Below, piece after piece: positions 17,074 to 25,201 of a stretch of DNA of 36,244 nucleotides (its first letter is position 1; every line of letters begins with the position of its first letter). The notes beneath the pieces are model-generated. The model saw only the letters and a program-made list of their open reading frames with translations. It was not told the origin of the DNA and did not search any database. This DNA is from a virus: positions 1 through 36,244 of IMG/VR virus record IMGVR_UViG_3300025133_000326; one strand, written 5' to 3'. The translations under genes were made by a program, and so were the position numbers.

Positions 17074-17589
17074 TTACCCTCTCAAGAATCGCATCAACTG
17101 GCGGCGGTGCCGTTCCAGACTAGATTCGCGCTGGAATACCCGCACATCTGCGCGGAACATCCGCGTTGGGGCCTCGCGCAAATCCCGCCTTCTTGCTGAC
17201 AAGCTTATCAGGCGACGCTGATTCGCGTCAAGTCTCTGTTTTTGCTTCCAGGCGGAGATAAGTCGCTTAAGCCTCGGCATCACCATACCGAGGAGATGTT
17301 TGGCGAACCCGTCCAGGATACCCCACACCTCGGTGGGGTCGCCCTTGCGGTGAACGTAGGCCGCATACTCAACCGGATTGCGGAGGATCCACGTAAGTCC
17401 ACTCATGCGATTCTGCCATCTGGACTGTGACCGACCCGTCGCAACCGGCCAGATCGCGAGCATTTCTTCGCGCCACAGATGGACCAACTCATCCAGCACG
17501 CCGCGAATCGCTCTCAACACATCTTCTGGCAGGTCCGCATCATCGACGCCCAGGATCCCCCCAATGTCGACTGAGATATCGACACTCAC
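17074..17589 (-). CDS. Neck/tail-completion-like protein (171 aa)
   Basis: The 171-residue protein has an acidic N-terminus and a strongly basic C-terminal half (many Arg/Lys and a long helix). The middle TGRSQSRWQNRMSG followed by NPVEYAAYVHRKG matches the HK97 gp10-like pattern: a TGR...S motif, then a strand leading to YA.YVH. Such proteins join head and tail. The gene overlaps its upstream neighbour by 4 bases, and that neighbour shows a similar TGRL...YA pattern, so there may be two related neck genes. The unusual basic tail is unexplained. Confidence 0.5.
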   Translation of the reverse strand: MSVDISVDIGGILGVDDADLPEDVLRAIRGVLDELVHLWREEMLAIWPVATGRSQSRWQNRMSGLTWILRNPVEYAAYVHRKGDPTEVWGILDGFAKHLLGMVMPRLKRLISAWKQKQRLDANQRRLISLSARRRDLREAPTRMFRADVRVFQRESSLERHRRQLMRFLRG

Positions 17590-18047
17590 AACGACAACTG
17601 TCTGGTGATGATGACTTGAATATCGCGGATTGCTTCCTCGCCGAACTGCAGGAACCTTTTGCCCACCCGATCGGCGGAATCGCCCACGGGCTCACCAGAA
17701 TGGTGTGCAACATCGGCGTACTCAAACCCCGATCCTGGGTCGCGCGCATCCGCGCTTATGCGCACCGTGAGGCCATCATGCACAATGTCGTGAGAAGAGA
17801 GCAGACGACCAGTATTGATGGGAACGAGTCCCAAACCCGGGGCCAACGGATTTTGGGGTCTTCCGGCCCGCCGTCTGCCCGCCGGGAGTCCGATTCCTGG
17901 TGAGTTAGGGGTCGGCCCTCGGAGGTCACTTTCGAACCTCTCTGCAGCCTCCGCAATGGCATCTTCGATATCTGTGCGGACACCGTCCAGGGACAGCGCG
18001 CGGGACAGCGCCGATCGCATCGGGGCGGGGATGGCGATTTTGATCAT
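17586..18047 (-). CDS. HK97 gp10-like neck protein (153 aa)
   Basis: The 153-residue protein has an N-terminal amphipathic helix pair (residues 8-45), a Pro/Gly/Arg-rich loop (45-70), then NTGRLLSSHDI and FEYADVAHHSG followed by a C-terminal helix. This is the gp10/tail-completion pattern: TGRL, a beta hairpin, then Y-A-x-x-x-H. These proteins act at the head-tail interface. The start overlaps the gene upstream (4 bases). The loop insertion near 50-70 is longer than in the usual family. Confidence 0.55.
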   Translation of the reverse strand: MIKIAIPAPMRSALSRALSLDGVRTDIEDAIAEAAERFESDLRGPTPNSPGIGLPAGRRRAGRPQNPLAPGLGLVPINTGRLLSSHDIVHDGLTVRISADARDPGSGFEYADVAHHSGEPVGDSADRVGKRFLQFGEEAIRDIQVIITRQLSL

Positions 18048-18484
18048 GGCTCAGCCGACAGCGCCCAGTCCATTTCGACCAGAACGGCGAACCGTACATC
18101 ACATTCGATGTGCTCGCCGGTCCTGGACGTCTTCACCGGCCAATCTGTGAAGTTGACGTGTCCCAGTGCATTCAGCGTGCTGTCGCCCATGATCGCCGCC
18201 ATGACGGTTTCATAGTCGTTCGCTGCCCGCTTGAGGTCCAACTTGCCATCCGACCCGATCCGCATCCGGTGGACGAGTCTCACCGCCAGATCCAGGCGCA
18301 CCAACGCGATGGTCCTATCCGACATTTTGTTGGTGTTCCGGACCCCGCGAATCAGCGATCGGAACGACTTGTCCATCCGGACGGCGGATTCCCCAGGTTT
18401 GTCGTGTGGGGTTGGATCCTCTTTGAATCCGACGGCCGACACAAGATCGGAAACCCGATCCAAAGTGGTGGCGAACTGTCCCAT
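18044..18484 (-). CDS. Head-tail joining protein candidate (146 aa)
   Basis: The 146-residue protein contains basic and acidic helices, then a strand region near the C-terminus (HIECDVRFAVLVEMDW) of the kind seen in small neck or tail-terminator proteins. The gene overlaps both neighbours (1 base upstream, 4 bases downstream), as expected of a tightly packed structural operon. No membrane segment is present. Only position supports the neck role; the family is not recognised. Confidence 0.45.
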   Translation of the reverse strand: MGQFATTLDRVSDLVSAVGFKEDPTPHDKPGESAVRMDKSFRSLIRGVRNTNKMSDRTIALVRLDLAVRLVHRMRIGSDGKLDLKRAANDYETVMAAIMGDSTLNALGHVNFTDWPVKTSRTGEHIECDVRFAVLVEMDWALSAEP

Positions 18485-19221
18485 CAGGGGAACCTACGGC
18501 GAGCCGGCAGATCCATGAGGATATGAGTGGCAGGACCCTCGACGGTGCCATCGGTGGATCCGTCTCCATCACTGTCGTACGAGAACTGCAGGGACGACCA
18601 TTCCGCCTCGGCACGCTTTGCCCACATTTCGTGATGCTCAGCCCACATACCGCCGCCAGTGACCCGTAATCGCTGCCCGATGATGGTCAGGGCAAGGTAC
18701 ATGTGCACGTTGCGGATGGCCCAGGGACTCATGATCAGCTGGGGACGTGTCCCCTGCGCGATCAGCCGCGCGTTCAGCTGGATCCACGCCTCGTAGATCT
18801 GCGGAGTCCAGTCGCCCTGACCGACCGGCAACCATTCCGACAGCCCGGGGTACACCTGTTCCAGGTCGGCATCGATGACCACACCGAACAACTGCCGACG
18901 GATCAATGCCATTTCGGTACGGAAAGTCTCTTCGGCACCGTCGACGTCGATCACCCAAAGGATCTGCCACCCCATGCCCAGGGATTCACCGTCGAACGTG
19001 GCCGGGACCCACTGGCATTCGGGCACGTTGTCGGCAACGGCCTGAGACGGCATGTCGTCGTGCTCAGTCCCATCCGGCCTGTACACCTTGATCGAGGTGA
19101 TCGACACCGTGGGCACACCGCCAGCCCGCTCGATGGGTAGCCTGAGTGTGCCCTGACCATCGCGCTCCACCATCCAGGGCAGACGCTGTTGGCCGGCGAT
19201 GTATTCCTGCGTTTGGATCAT
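18484..19221 (-). CDS. Virion protein, possible head-tail adaptor (245 aa)
   Basis: The 245-residue protein has a beta-rich N-terminal 110 residues (TLRLPIERAGG; QILWVIDVDG) and a helical C-terminal part (YEAWIQLNARLIAQG; EHHEMWAKRAEAEW). The C-terminal part resembles the helical gp6-type adaptors that attach under the portal, fused to an extra beta domain. The last 30 residues are Asp/Gly-rich. The adaptor call is inference from secondary structure and gene order. Confidence 0.45.
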   Translation of the reverse strand: MIQTQEYIAGQQRLPWMVERDGQGTLRLPIERAGGVPTVSITSIKVYRPDGTEHDDMPSQAVADNVPECQWVPATFDGESLGMGWQILWVIDVDGAEETFRTEMALIRRQLFGVVIDADLEQVYPGLSEWLPVGQGDWTPQIYEAWIQLNARLIAQGTRPQLIMSPWAIRNVHMYLALTIIGQRLRVTGGGMWAEHHEMWAKRAEAEWSSLQFSYDSDGDGSTDGTVEGPATHILMDLPARRRFP

Positions 19222-19940
19222 TAGGGTGTCGGGAAGTAAGTCACGATACCGGATTCGACGGTAACGGCTCCGGTGTACTGTGTCCAGTTGCCCATGATCA
19301 GACCAGCCTTCGTGACCGATCCAACCACATCATCCTCAGCAGTGCGGATCACGGTCCACGTAACGCCATCAGCGCTCTCGGAATAAATAATGTCCTTGCC
19401 GCTGCGTTCGGTCTTGTAGTGCCAATACGCAGTGGGATCGACCAGGGTCGCACCGTCCGTCTCCCCGACCTGTTCAGTCCCAACGACTGATCGACCCCTG
19501 ACGACGGTTGAATTGTCGTTGGCCGTCGTGAGCAGGAATGCCGAATCATTCCCGCGAGCCCAACAAGCCCCGGGACCGGCATACAGATGAGTCGTCGTTG
19601 GACTCGACGTCTCGTACTTCATCTTGAGTTCAACTGTCCAGTCCCCGATAGCATCCAGTGTCAGGGCCAGAGCGTAATCATCGAAGCGGGTGCCGTTCTC
19701 GGAGGCCGGACGGAAATACCCGGTGGCGACCCCAGTATTCAGTACCGACTCTGCCCCATCCCCGACAATGTCGGTGAACTGACCATCGGGATCGAACAAG
19801 TCGAACCCGTCCCACATGCCGCCGACGATCTTCCCACCAGAGGCCGTGAAGGTGCCGGATCCAGGCGTGAGGGTGAGTACGGTCGCTGGTGTAGGACCAC
19901 CACCACCACCGGGGGGGGGTGTGTAGTATCCCGTGCCCAT
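19221..19940 (-). CDS. Virion protein with LamG/concanavalin-like fold (239 aa)
   Basis: ATG 19940 overlaps the upstream stop (TGATG), so the longer open frame to 19997 is not used. After a Pro/Gly-rich start (PPPGGGGG) the protein looks like a jelly-roll lectin domain: repeated short strands, DWTVELKMKYE, then TAYWHYKTERSGKDIIYSES and a closing strand. LamG-like domains bind carbohydrate and are common in head-decorating or fibre proteins. Its place among head and neck genes favours a surface decoration of the head. No enzyme motif is seen. Confidence 0.5.
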   Translation of the reverse strand: MGTGYYTPPPGGGGGPTPATVLTLTPGSGTFTASGGKIVGGMWDGFDLFDPDGQFTDIVGDGAESVLNTGVATGYFRPASENGTRFDDYALALTLDAIGDWTVELKMKYETSSPTTTHLYAGPGACWARGNDSAFLLTTANDNSTVVRGRSVVGTEQVGETDGATLVDPTAYWHYKTERSGKDIIYSESADGVTWTVIRTAEDDVVGSVTKAGLIMGNWTQYTGAVTVESGIVTYFPTP

Positions 19941-20257
19941 CAATCTACGACCTCGTACACACGGACGTCGACGGGTGCAGCGGCGATCGCCCACCACGTG
20001 CCAGCACCGTTGTCGCAGTCCAACTCAAGCCACGCGTCCTGTGCGACGTAGAGTCCGGTGGCGACTGTGACCGCGTTTGTGGTGGCGATGTAAACGTCAC
20101 CGTCGGTGGGGTTGATGATGAGCCGATCCCGCCCAGCGATGGGACCACCGGTCGACTTCAGTTCCGTGGCCGCAGCCAGGACGGACACCGCTTCGGGTTC
20201 TGCCCGCGCACCCCCAAACGGCAGGCCACGACGGGCGATGATGGTTGACTGGGTCAT
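19940..20257 (-). CDS. Small virion-associated protein (105 aa)
   Basis: ATG 20257 overlaps the TGA of the upstream gene. The 105-residue product has strands in the second half (GDVYIATTNAVTVATGLYV; AQDAWLELD) resembling small carbohydrate-binding or fibre-cap domains. The first 30 residues are basic and probably flexible. Neighbouring genes have a similar composition. I do not recognise a family; virion association is inferred from the operon. Confidence 0.5.
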   Translation of the reverse strand: MTQSTIIARRGLPFGGARAEPEAVSVLAAATELKSTGGPIAGRDRLIINPTDGDVYIATTNAVTVATGLYVAQDAWLELDCDNGAGTWWAIAAAPVDVRVYEVVD

Positions 20258-20490
20258 CAGGCAGTCTGACCGAGGATCGGAACCCAGGCACCAGCCACGC
20301 GGACGTAGATGGCATCGTCGCCATCGGTGGCGTCCTTCTGAGTGTACATGGATCCATCGGCCTCGGCTGCAGTGGGCACGCCGTCGCCGACGGTCCACGT
20401 GGGGGCGGATGCGACGGCATCACCATCCGAGGTGTTCGCGTATCCGGCGGCAGAAATCTGGCGCTTGAACTGGGGCTGCGTATCGGCCAT
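20257..20490 (-). CDS. Small virion-associated protein (77 aa)
   Basis: ATG 20490 has AGGAG 7 nt upstream, so the longer in-frame start at 20514 is rejected. The 77-residue product is acidic with a Ser/Asp/Ala-rich middle and ends in a strand pair (AIYVRVAGAWVPI) like the short Trp-containing hairpins of phage fibre and head-fibre proteins. It is translationally coupled to the next gene (TGATG). The function is unknown; it may be a head-fibre or spike component. Confidence 0.5.
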   Translation of the reverse strand: MADTQPQFKRQISAAGYANTSDGDAVASAPTWTVGDGVPTAAEADGSMYTQKDATDGDDAIYVRVAGAWVPILGQTA

Positions 20491-20538
20491 CACATGTCTC
20501 CTGGGCAGCACCATCTGGTGCAGTGATGACTCAGCCTA

Positions 20539-20760
20539 TCACAGGGTATCCCGGTGGTCAATCTCGCGTTTGATGTGGATGCGCCTGGACATGGCCAGAC
20601 ACTGATCCCACGACGGCGGAGGCCGATCCTTCACGGCTTCGCGGGCATTGTGCCGATCGAGCGGATCGGGGGCCTCGCGTGCACGACGCCGAAGCTCCAA
20701 CCAGTCGATCCGCTGCCGCTTGAGAGTGGTGGCCGCGAAGTCGAAAACGGCCGCGCGCAT
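20539..20760 (-). CDS. Small basic protein of unknown function (73 aa)
   Basis: ATG 20760 is the first ATG after the upstream gene stops at 20780. The product is 73 residues, rich in Arg and helical (TLKRQRIDWLELRRRAREA). No motif is recognised. A 48-base gap with no gene separates it from the next one. The codon pattern agrees with neighbours, but because several overlapping frames are open here the start is uncertain. Confidence 0.5.
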   Translation of the reverse strand: MRAAVFDFAATTLKRQRIDWLELRRRAREAPDPLDRHNAREAVKDRPPPSWDQCLAMSRRIHIKREIDHRDTL

Positions 20761-20779
20761 GCGCGGGTCTTCGCATGCC

Positions 20780-21544
20780 TCAATCCGAGGCACTCTTCTT
20801 GCCCTTTCCCTTGCTCTTCTTCGTGTCCAGGGCGGCATCCAGGACCGAATGCACGTCCGAACCCAAGACAGCCTCCGTGGGCTTTCCGTAGTGCTCCTCG
20901 GACAGATGCAGTTCAGCTTCCAGGACGGAGATCTGCTTCTTGAGTCGGGAAGCAGTCGCCTCGTACCGGTCACGACGGGACCGATCCTCGGTGGTCGGCA
21001 CTTGCAGATTCTCGTACTGGGAACGCGTCATGTTCAGCAGCGACTTGATCGTCTGCGGCTGCGGAGGCGGAATGATGCCCTTCTCGCGGCACAGCTTGAT
21101 GAACTTCTTGTATGCCTTGCCATCCATGACCCAGTCGGTTTTGTTCGCACCGTTGACCGGACGCTGGAAGATCGAACGGTGGGTCATCTTGCCACGAGTC
21201 GTGAGGTACGGCGCAACGTAGTCGAGGTCGCCCATCACGTCGTGGGGGATGAGGACCATGCCCTGATCTTCGTACCAGACGCGGGCCGGCGTGAACTCGC
21301 CACGACGGCCGACACCCTGGGCGCCGGGGGATTTCGACAGGGGAACGATCACGGGCATGAGGTCGCCATCAGCACCCACCTGCCATTCCTGTCGACGGTG
21401 TCCGTACTGGAAGTTGGATCGGGGAACGTCTCGGACGCGCGCGCGGCGATCTTCCTGGGCAGCAAGGTTGGGGCTAGCCAAGGGGGACGGAGACTTGTCC
21501 GTGGATCGGGGTCCAGACTTCGTGGGGGATGGGTCGATTGCCAT
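20780..21544 (-). CDS. Unknown protein downstream of the capsid gene (254 aa)
   Basis: ATG 21544 follows AGGACATAGC. The 254-residue protein has a disordered Ser/Pro-rich N-terminus (1-35), a central globular part (45-165; ARVWYEDQGMVLIPHDV), a probable coiled coil near 190-225 (RYEATASRLKKQISVLEAEL) and a Lys-rich tail (KKSKGKGKK). Being next to the capsid gene suggests a virion or assembly role. The family is not recognised. Confidence 0.6.
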   Translation of the reverse strand: MAIDPSPTKSGPRSTDKSPSPLASPNLAAQEDRRARVRDVPRSNFQYGHRRQEWQVGADGDLMPVIVPLSKSPGAQGVGRRGEFTPARVWYEDQGMVLIPHDVMGDLDYVAPYLTTRGKMTHRSIFQRPVNGANKTDWVMDGKAYKKFIKLCREKGIIPPPQPQTIKSLLNMTRSQYENLQVPTTEDRSRRDRYEATASRLKKQISVLEAELHLSEEHYGKPTEAVLGSDVHSVLDAALDTKKSKGKGKKSASD

Positions 21545-21594
21545 GCTATGTCCTACAAGACCACGGGTCGACCCACCCCACCACGGGGTCAGGT

Positions 21595-22515
21595 CTAGAC
21601 GTGGTCGGTGATGATCTTCACGCCGCGATCGGCCTCACGGACGGAAACGCCGTAGAAGCCGTTCGTGACGAGGCTGTCTTCGGCCTTGTCCAGATCGGTG
21701 TCAATGTCGGTATAGATCACACCACCGGGGGCCAGGATCCGGCCACCACGGACCACGACCGGACGCGGGGAACCCGTGCCGTACGCGATCGCCGAGAGGC
21801 CGTGCATCGCACCACCGTGATCGAGGCCACCGTTGGCGTCCGGAGCCTGATTCGACGTCCAGAGCGCGATGCCGTTGAGGATGCCCTTGAAGTTGGACCC
21901 CTTCAGCGACAGCATGTCCTGGGTCGCAGGGACCAACTGCCACGGTCCGACCTCGCCACGAATGTCGGTCTGCAGGTTATTGAACTGTTCCTGATGGAGG
22001 TGGCAGACCACCTCTTCCTCGACCAGCCGCGACTGCATCGTCTGCTGGGCAGCGAAGAAGTCGGAGGCCGACATGTCAACGCCCGTGGATCCGACGCTGC
22101 CGGTGAGCGACTGGGTCGCCGTGGCGTACAGCGCGTGGACCTGCTTGAGGACAGCCTTTACGTTGAACATCGCGAGCGCAGCCTCGGCCACGAGGCCGGA
22201 CGAATCGATGATAGCCATCAACTCGGAGTAGGTGCGCTTGATCGCGATGCGGGCCGGAGTCACCGAGAAGGTGGCATCCGTGAGATCGGTGTTGCCGGCG
22301 ATGAGAGCAGCACCCTCGGCCACGACCTCACCAATGTCATCGGAATCAACCAGCCGACCCTTGATGGTGTCGGCAGCGGACCCGGAGACGTCGCCCGCAA
22401 ACTGCATCAACTGCAGTGCGAACGGCCGCTGATTCAGGAGGAATCCGAGTTCCTGCTGCAGGATCTCGGTCTGGAGGATGTTTCCGTGTGCGGAAACGTA
22501 GACTTCGTTGGCCAT
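21595..22515 (-). CDS. Major capsid protein (HK97-fold candidate)
   Basis: The 306-residue protein follows the scaffold-like gene and precedes head and neck genes, the usual capsid place. Features that fit an HK97-type capsid are a helical N-terminal arm, an E-loop-like strand region (IKGRLVDSDDIGEVVAEG), the following SVTPARIAIKRTYSEL strand-helix (spine helix region) and an Asp/Gly-rich C-terminal P-domain (YGVSVREADRGVKIITDHV). The length is right for an uncleaved capsid protein with a separate scaffold. The initiator ATG is preceded by AAAGGG. Confidence 0.75.
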   Translation of the reverse strand: MANEVYVSAHGNILQTEILQQELGFLLNQRPFALQLMQFAGDVSGSAADTIKGRLVDSDDIGEVVAEGAALIAGNTDLTDATFSVTPARIAIKRTYSELMAIIDSSGLVAEAALAMFNVKAVLKQVHALYATATQSLTGSVGSTGVDMSASDFFAAQQTMQSRLVEEEVVCHLHQEQFNNLQTDIRGEVGPWQLVPATQDMLSLKGSNFKGILNGIALWTSNQAPDANGGLDHGGAMHGLSAIAYGTGSPRPVVVRGGRILAPGGVIYTDIDTDLDKAEDSLVTNGFYGVSVREADRGVKIITDHV

Positions 22516-22527
22516 GGGGTTTTCCCT

Positions 22528-23094
22528 TTACGGCTTCCTGTTCCCTTGAACCTGTGCGAGGATCTTTTGGCGATGTTCAGCGTAGACTTCGGGCGACATT
22601 GCCTTGACGTCTTCGCCATCCCATGCCCGATCGTTGCCGGGTTCTTTGGTCGCAGGAGGCTTTTTGCCACCCTCAGGGGTGGTCTTCGGTGTTTCCTTCC
22701 CTGGTGCCAACCCGAAAAACGCAGGTTCCGATTCCTTGAGAGACTTGAGGAAGGATCCGACGTCATCGGTGCCTTCCGTGGTCAGACGGTTCTGCATGTA
22801 ACTGCGGTATTCAGGCTTCACACCCGCATCCGCCATCTGTACCACCAATCCGGTTTCCGCCTTTGCGGCCTCGACCTTCTCGGCGATCATGCTCTCGACA
22901 GCATCCGGCGCAGTCCAGTCCTTGTACCCGTCGATCTTCTCCGCCAACGTAGCTTCTCGGGCCTCAGCGGCGCGCAGCTTCTCGTTGGTTTCCTTGAACA
23001 CCGAATACGGGACCGGCTCCGGTCCGGATTCCTTGTCATCCGTCCCACCACCACCCTCTGTTGGTGATCGGTAAATGCGATTTCGAATGAACAC
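22528..23094 (-). CDS. Capsid scaffolding protein
   Basis: The 188-residue, highly charged, Lys/Glu-rich protein starts at GTG 23094 (AGGGG upstream). A coiled-coil region near 35-60 (FKETNEKLRAAEAREATLAE) precedes helices and a Pro/Lys/Gly-rich linker (145-165). Scaffold proteins of this size and composition sit right before the capsid gene, as here. The N-terminus (RNRIYR) resembles short leaders in other scaffolds, but no protease domain is seen. It is the first gene after the inserted + strand cassette. Confidence 0.7.
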   Translation of the reverse strand: MFIRNRIYRSPTEGGGGTDDKESGPEPVPYSVFKETNEKLRAAEAREATLAEKIDGYKDWTAPDAVESMIAEKVEAAKAETGLVVQMADAGVKPEYRSYMQNRLTTEGTDDVGSFLKSLKESEPAFFGLAPGKETPKTTPEGGKKPPATKEPGNDRAWDGEDVKAMSPEVYAEHRQKILAQVQGNRKP

Positions 23095-23234
23095 CTAACA
23101 ACCCCTGATTTCGTGTTTCACGGCCAACGCGCCGGGTGCCCGGGGTGGACACGTGGTCACTAAACCACGGATACGGCACCCCAAACAAGACCACATCGTG
23201 GGAAGTCGGATCGCAACCGGGCACGAGAATGCCC
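23095..23234. other. Intergenic region between scaffold and the + strand cassette
   Basis: No gene is seen here. Two small hairpins are present: GTGGT/ACCAC near 23153-23168 and CGGGCA/TGCCCG at 23218-23235, the second just before the cassette promoter. The region would carry a - strand transcript from the late promoter as well as the divergent start of the + strand cassette. No promoter reading toward the scaffold gene was convincing. Confidence 0.5.
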
Positions 23235-23263
23235 GATACACCTTACCGTCGGTATGGTTAAAT
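23235..23263 (+). promoter_or_regulatory. Promoter with embedded operator, start of the inserted cassette
   Basis: GATACA (23235-23240), 17-bp spacer, TTAAAT (23258-23263). The spacer contains TACCGTCGGTA (23244-23254); TATGGT at 23253-23258 is an alternative -10. It lies 22 bases before ATG 23285 with GGAGG between. Confidence 0.7.
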
Positions 23264-23284
23264 GTTTACAAGATGGAGGCAACG

Positions 23285-23494
23285 ATGGAACAGACCAACA
23301 ACCCGATTATCACCGTCAACACCCCGACCGGAACCCGCCGCGTGCGACTCTCGGTTGTCATCAACAAGCTCTGGCCCCGATACAGCGATGACGCGGCCAT
23401 GCTGAACAGCAAGATGCGGATCGCCAACCGCATTCCCCACAACGCGCGCTTCGATCTCATCGACGCCATCTACAACGCTATCGAGGACCTGTAA
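23285..23494 (+). CDS. Small basic protein of unknown function (69 aa)
   Basis: ATG 23285 is preceded by GGAGGCAAC. The 69-residue product is basic; a short beta stretch (PIITVNTPTGTRRVRLS) precedes two helices ending in LIDAIYNAIEDL. It is the first gene of a + strand cassette inserted between scaffold and portal, with an early-type promoter. One base separates its stop from the next start. The family is not recognised. A small DNA-binding or inhibitor protein would fit the size and charge. Confidence 0.7.
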   Translation: MEQTNNPIITVNTPTGTRRVRLSVVINKLWPRYSDDAAMLNSKMRIANRIPHNARFDLIDAIYNAIEDL

Positions 23495-23495
23495 G

Positions 23496-23900
23496 ATGAC
23501 CAGTACCAGTTCCAAGCTCCGCATCGCCCGCCTCCAGAACTCCTACCCCGAGCCCGCCAAGGGGCAGATGAAGAAGGCCGAAGAGATCCTGGGTGATCGC
23601 ATTTGGTATTCCGACTCGCCGCGCGCCATCGTCGATTCGGCCACGGACGCTGCCGAGAAGGGTGGTTTCGACAAGGTCGACGCTCTCCGCGCGCTGAGGA
23701 TCCTTGTTAAGGACAAGAACCACCACCACGCCCATGTTACCCTCTACCTTGCTGCTTTCACCGATTACGGGGTTTCCGCCTTCGAACGCGACAGCCGGCG
23801 CAACCTCATCACCGCCGTCGCCCTGCTCACCGCCGAACTGACCGAAGAGTACCGCGTCGTCAAGAACCGCATGCAGCGCATCCGCCGGGTGATCAAGTAA
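23496..23900 (+). CDS. Helical protein of unknown function (134 aa)
   Basis: The 134-residue helical protein is rich in Ala, Lys, Arg and Glu, with a strongly basic C-terminus (RVVKNRMQRIRRVIK). It contains KNHHHAHVTLYLAAF, a histidine cluster next to a hydrophobic helix. No catalytic motif is evident. The TAATG overlap couples it to the next gene, so the three genes from 23285 to 24157 form one short operon. The function is unknown. Confidence 0.65.
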   Translation: MTSTSSKLRIARLQNSYPEPAKGQMKKAEEILGDRIWYSDSPRAIVDSATDAAEKGGFDKVDALRALRILVKDKNHHHAHVTLYLAAFTDYGVSAFERDSRRNLITAVALLTAELTEEYRVVKNRMQRIRRVIK

Positions 23901-24157
23901 TGCCGAAAATCTGTTGTAACTGCAAGCTGGATCTGTCTCAGTTCTCTGTCCACTGCATCTCGCACGAAGTCCGCGCAGGCCGCGCGGAGCGCGGGGAGGA
24001 TGGTATCGAAGACCGCATCACCAAGAACGGGTACACATCCAGGCGCAACGGCAAGCTGCAATCGGACAACCCTTGGTTGATGGGCAGTGAGTTCTACTCC
24101 ATCTGGGACCGTGGATGGGCAGATGCCGACCACGACCTGCGGCACGGAGCCACTTGA
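23900..24157 (+). CDS. Small Cys-rich protein with RMF-like end (85 aa)
   Basis: The 85-residue product begins MPKICCNCKLDLS, a short Cys cluster that could bind zinc. Its C-terminal part (GYTSRR...NPWLMGSEFYSIWDRGWADA) resembles the ribosome-modulation-factor pattern G...NP(W/Y/F)...W..GW. RMF silences ribosomes in starved bacteria, but phage proteins with this pattern have unknown roles. It shares one base with its upstream gene. The pattern is short, so the family call is tentative. Confidence 0.55.
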   Translation: MPKICCNCKLDLSQFSVHCISHEVRAGRAERGEDGIEDRITKNGYTSRRNGKLQSDNPWLMGSEFYSIWDRGWADADHDLRHGAT

Positions 24158-24182
24158 CACCGTACCGACGGTATGATTTAAT
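24154..24182 (+). promoter_or_regulatory. Promoter with embedded operator (best consensus copy)
   Basis: TTGACA (24154-24159), 17-bp spacer, TTTAAT (24177-24182). The spacer contains TACCGACGGTA (24163-24173), with TATGAT overlapping its end. It drives the 24204-25159 gene pair. Confidence 0.8.
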
Positions 24183-24203
24183 GGTTACATCATGGAGGAC
24201 AAC

Positions 24204-24476
24204 ATGGGACACTACACCGAACGAGCGATCACACCGAGTGGCCACACCTTTAACACGGCAAGCCTGGACCAAAAGTCCGACTGGCAACCGGTGTCCGGAA
24301 GGTGGTATCTGCTGGCCGCAGCCCTGGGGGCGCACATCGCCGCGCGCCGGTACCAGGAGAAAGCGGCCCATTTCGAAGGCCGACTCATCGGCGCTGCCAA
24401 TGGCGGCTGGTGGCGATCCCAAGCTGCCTGCGAACTGGTCTACGTGAACCGCGTCAAGAAGGGACTCCGACGATGA
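24204..24476 (+). CDS. Small protein of unknown function (90 aa)
   Basis: ATG 24204 is chosen because GGAGGACAAC sits just before it; the in-frame ATG 24192 lies upstream of that site. The 90-residue product has a hydrophobic helix (RWYLLAAALGAHIAARRY) and a basic C-terminus. The hydrophobic stretch is interrupted by charged residues, so a membrane role is unlikely. It overlaps the DUF2786 gene by 4 bases (ATGA). The family is not recognised. Confidence 0.6.
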   Translation: MGHYTERAITPSGHTFNTASLDQKSDWQPVSGRWYLLAAALGAHIAARRYQEKAAHFEGRLIGAANGGWWRSQAACELVYVNRVKKGLRR

Positions 24477-25159
24477 CCTCCCGAGACACCGCCAAGCGAC
24501 GCATCGAAAAGCTCATCAACCTCGCCGAAGGATCAACCTCTGAGGCCGAGTCGGAATCCGCCATGCGGATCGCCCGCTCCCTCATGATTAAGCACGCCAT
24601 TTCGGAGGCTGAGGCCAGGGACGGCCGGGTCAAGGAGGAGATCGTGCGACGACAGTTCAAGGCCGAACAGCGGTTTGCGTGGCATCGCACCATCGCGAAC
24701 GCGGTTGCTGGTTACTGCAACTGCCGGATGTACTACAACTCTTGGCGCGGTGTTATGTCTATCACCATGGTCGGATACTCGTCCGACACCGAGATCGCCG
24801 AGTACCTGTACAAGTCCGTGGCTCGCCAAGTGATGGCGATGAGCAAAGCCCACGCCCGCCGGATGCGCCGGTACGGTGGGCGGGTCGACCACGTGGGATT
24901 CGGCAATGCCGCAGCCCACAAGGTGTGGGATCGCCTCCTCGCCATGCAGGACACCGTCGACGCCGAAGAACAGGTGTCCGAGTCGACTGCCCTGGTGCTT
25001 CGCTCGCGCAAGAAGGAGGTGGACGAGTTCTTCGGCACCATCGCCCTGCGTACGAGCACTTACAGTTCCGACAACTGGTCGGAGGCCGGCTCCAAGGCTG
25101 GTGGCCGCGTGAATCTCAGCAAGGGGATCCAGGGTGGATCGCGCGGAGAGTTGACCTAG
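24473..25159 (+). CDS. DUF2786-domain protein (228 aa)
   Basis: ATG 24473 overlaps the previous stop, giving 228 residues instead of the longer open frame. The N-terminal 45 residues (RRIEKLINLAEG...EAESESAMRIARSLMIKH) match the DUF2786 helical pattern. A central part has Tyr/Cys-rich strands (VGYSSDTEIAEYLYKSVARQ) that resemble the domain often following DUF2786 in phages and mobile elements. The role of DUF2786 is unknown. It is the largest gene of the cassette, and the other genes there are too small to be enzymes of note. Confidence 0.7.
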   Translation: MTSRDTAKRRIEKLINLAEGSTSEAESESAMRIARSLMIKHAISEAEARDGRVKEEIVRRQFKAEQRFAWHRTIANAVAGYCNCRMYYNSWRGVMSITMVGYSSDTEIAEYLYKSVARQVMAMSKAHARRMRRYGGRVDHVGFGNAAAHKVWDRLLAMQDTVDAEEQVSESTALVLRSRKKEVDEFFGTIALRTSTYSSDNWSEAGSKAGGRVNLSKGIQGGSRGELT

Positions 25160-25180
25160 GTACCCACGGTATGGTAAAGT
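25151..25180 (+). promoter_or_regulatory. Promoter with embedded operator, third in the cassette
   Basis: TTGACC (25151-25156), 18-bp spacer, TAAAGT (25175-25180). TACCCACGGTA is at 25161-25171 and TATGGT at 25170-25175. The -35 box overlaps the stop end of the DUF2786 gene. The leader carries GGAGGACAGCAAA directly before ATG 25202, the same leader as before purZ. Confidence 0.7.
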
Positions 25181-25201
25181 CGATATTCGGAGGACAGCAA
25201 A

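Noticed and set aside
21529-23067. Open frame of 512 codons on the + strand
   Set aside because: It is antisense to the capsid and scaffold genes, has no ribosome site and no recognisable domain. It is explained by the codon bias of the opposite strand.
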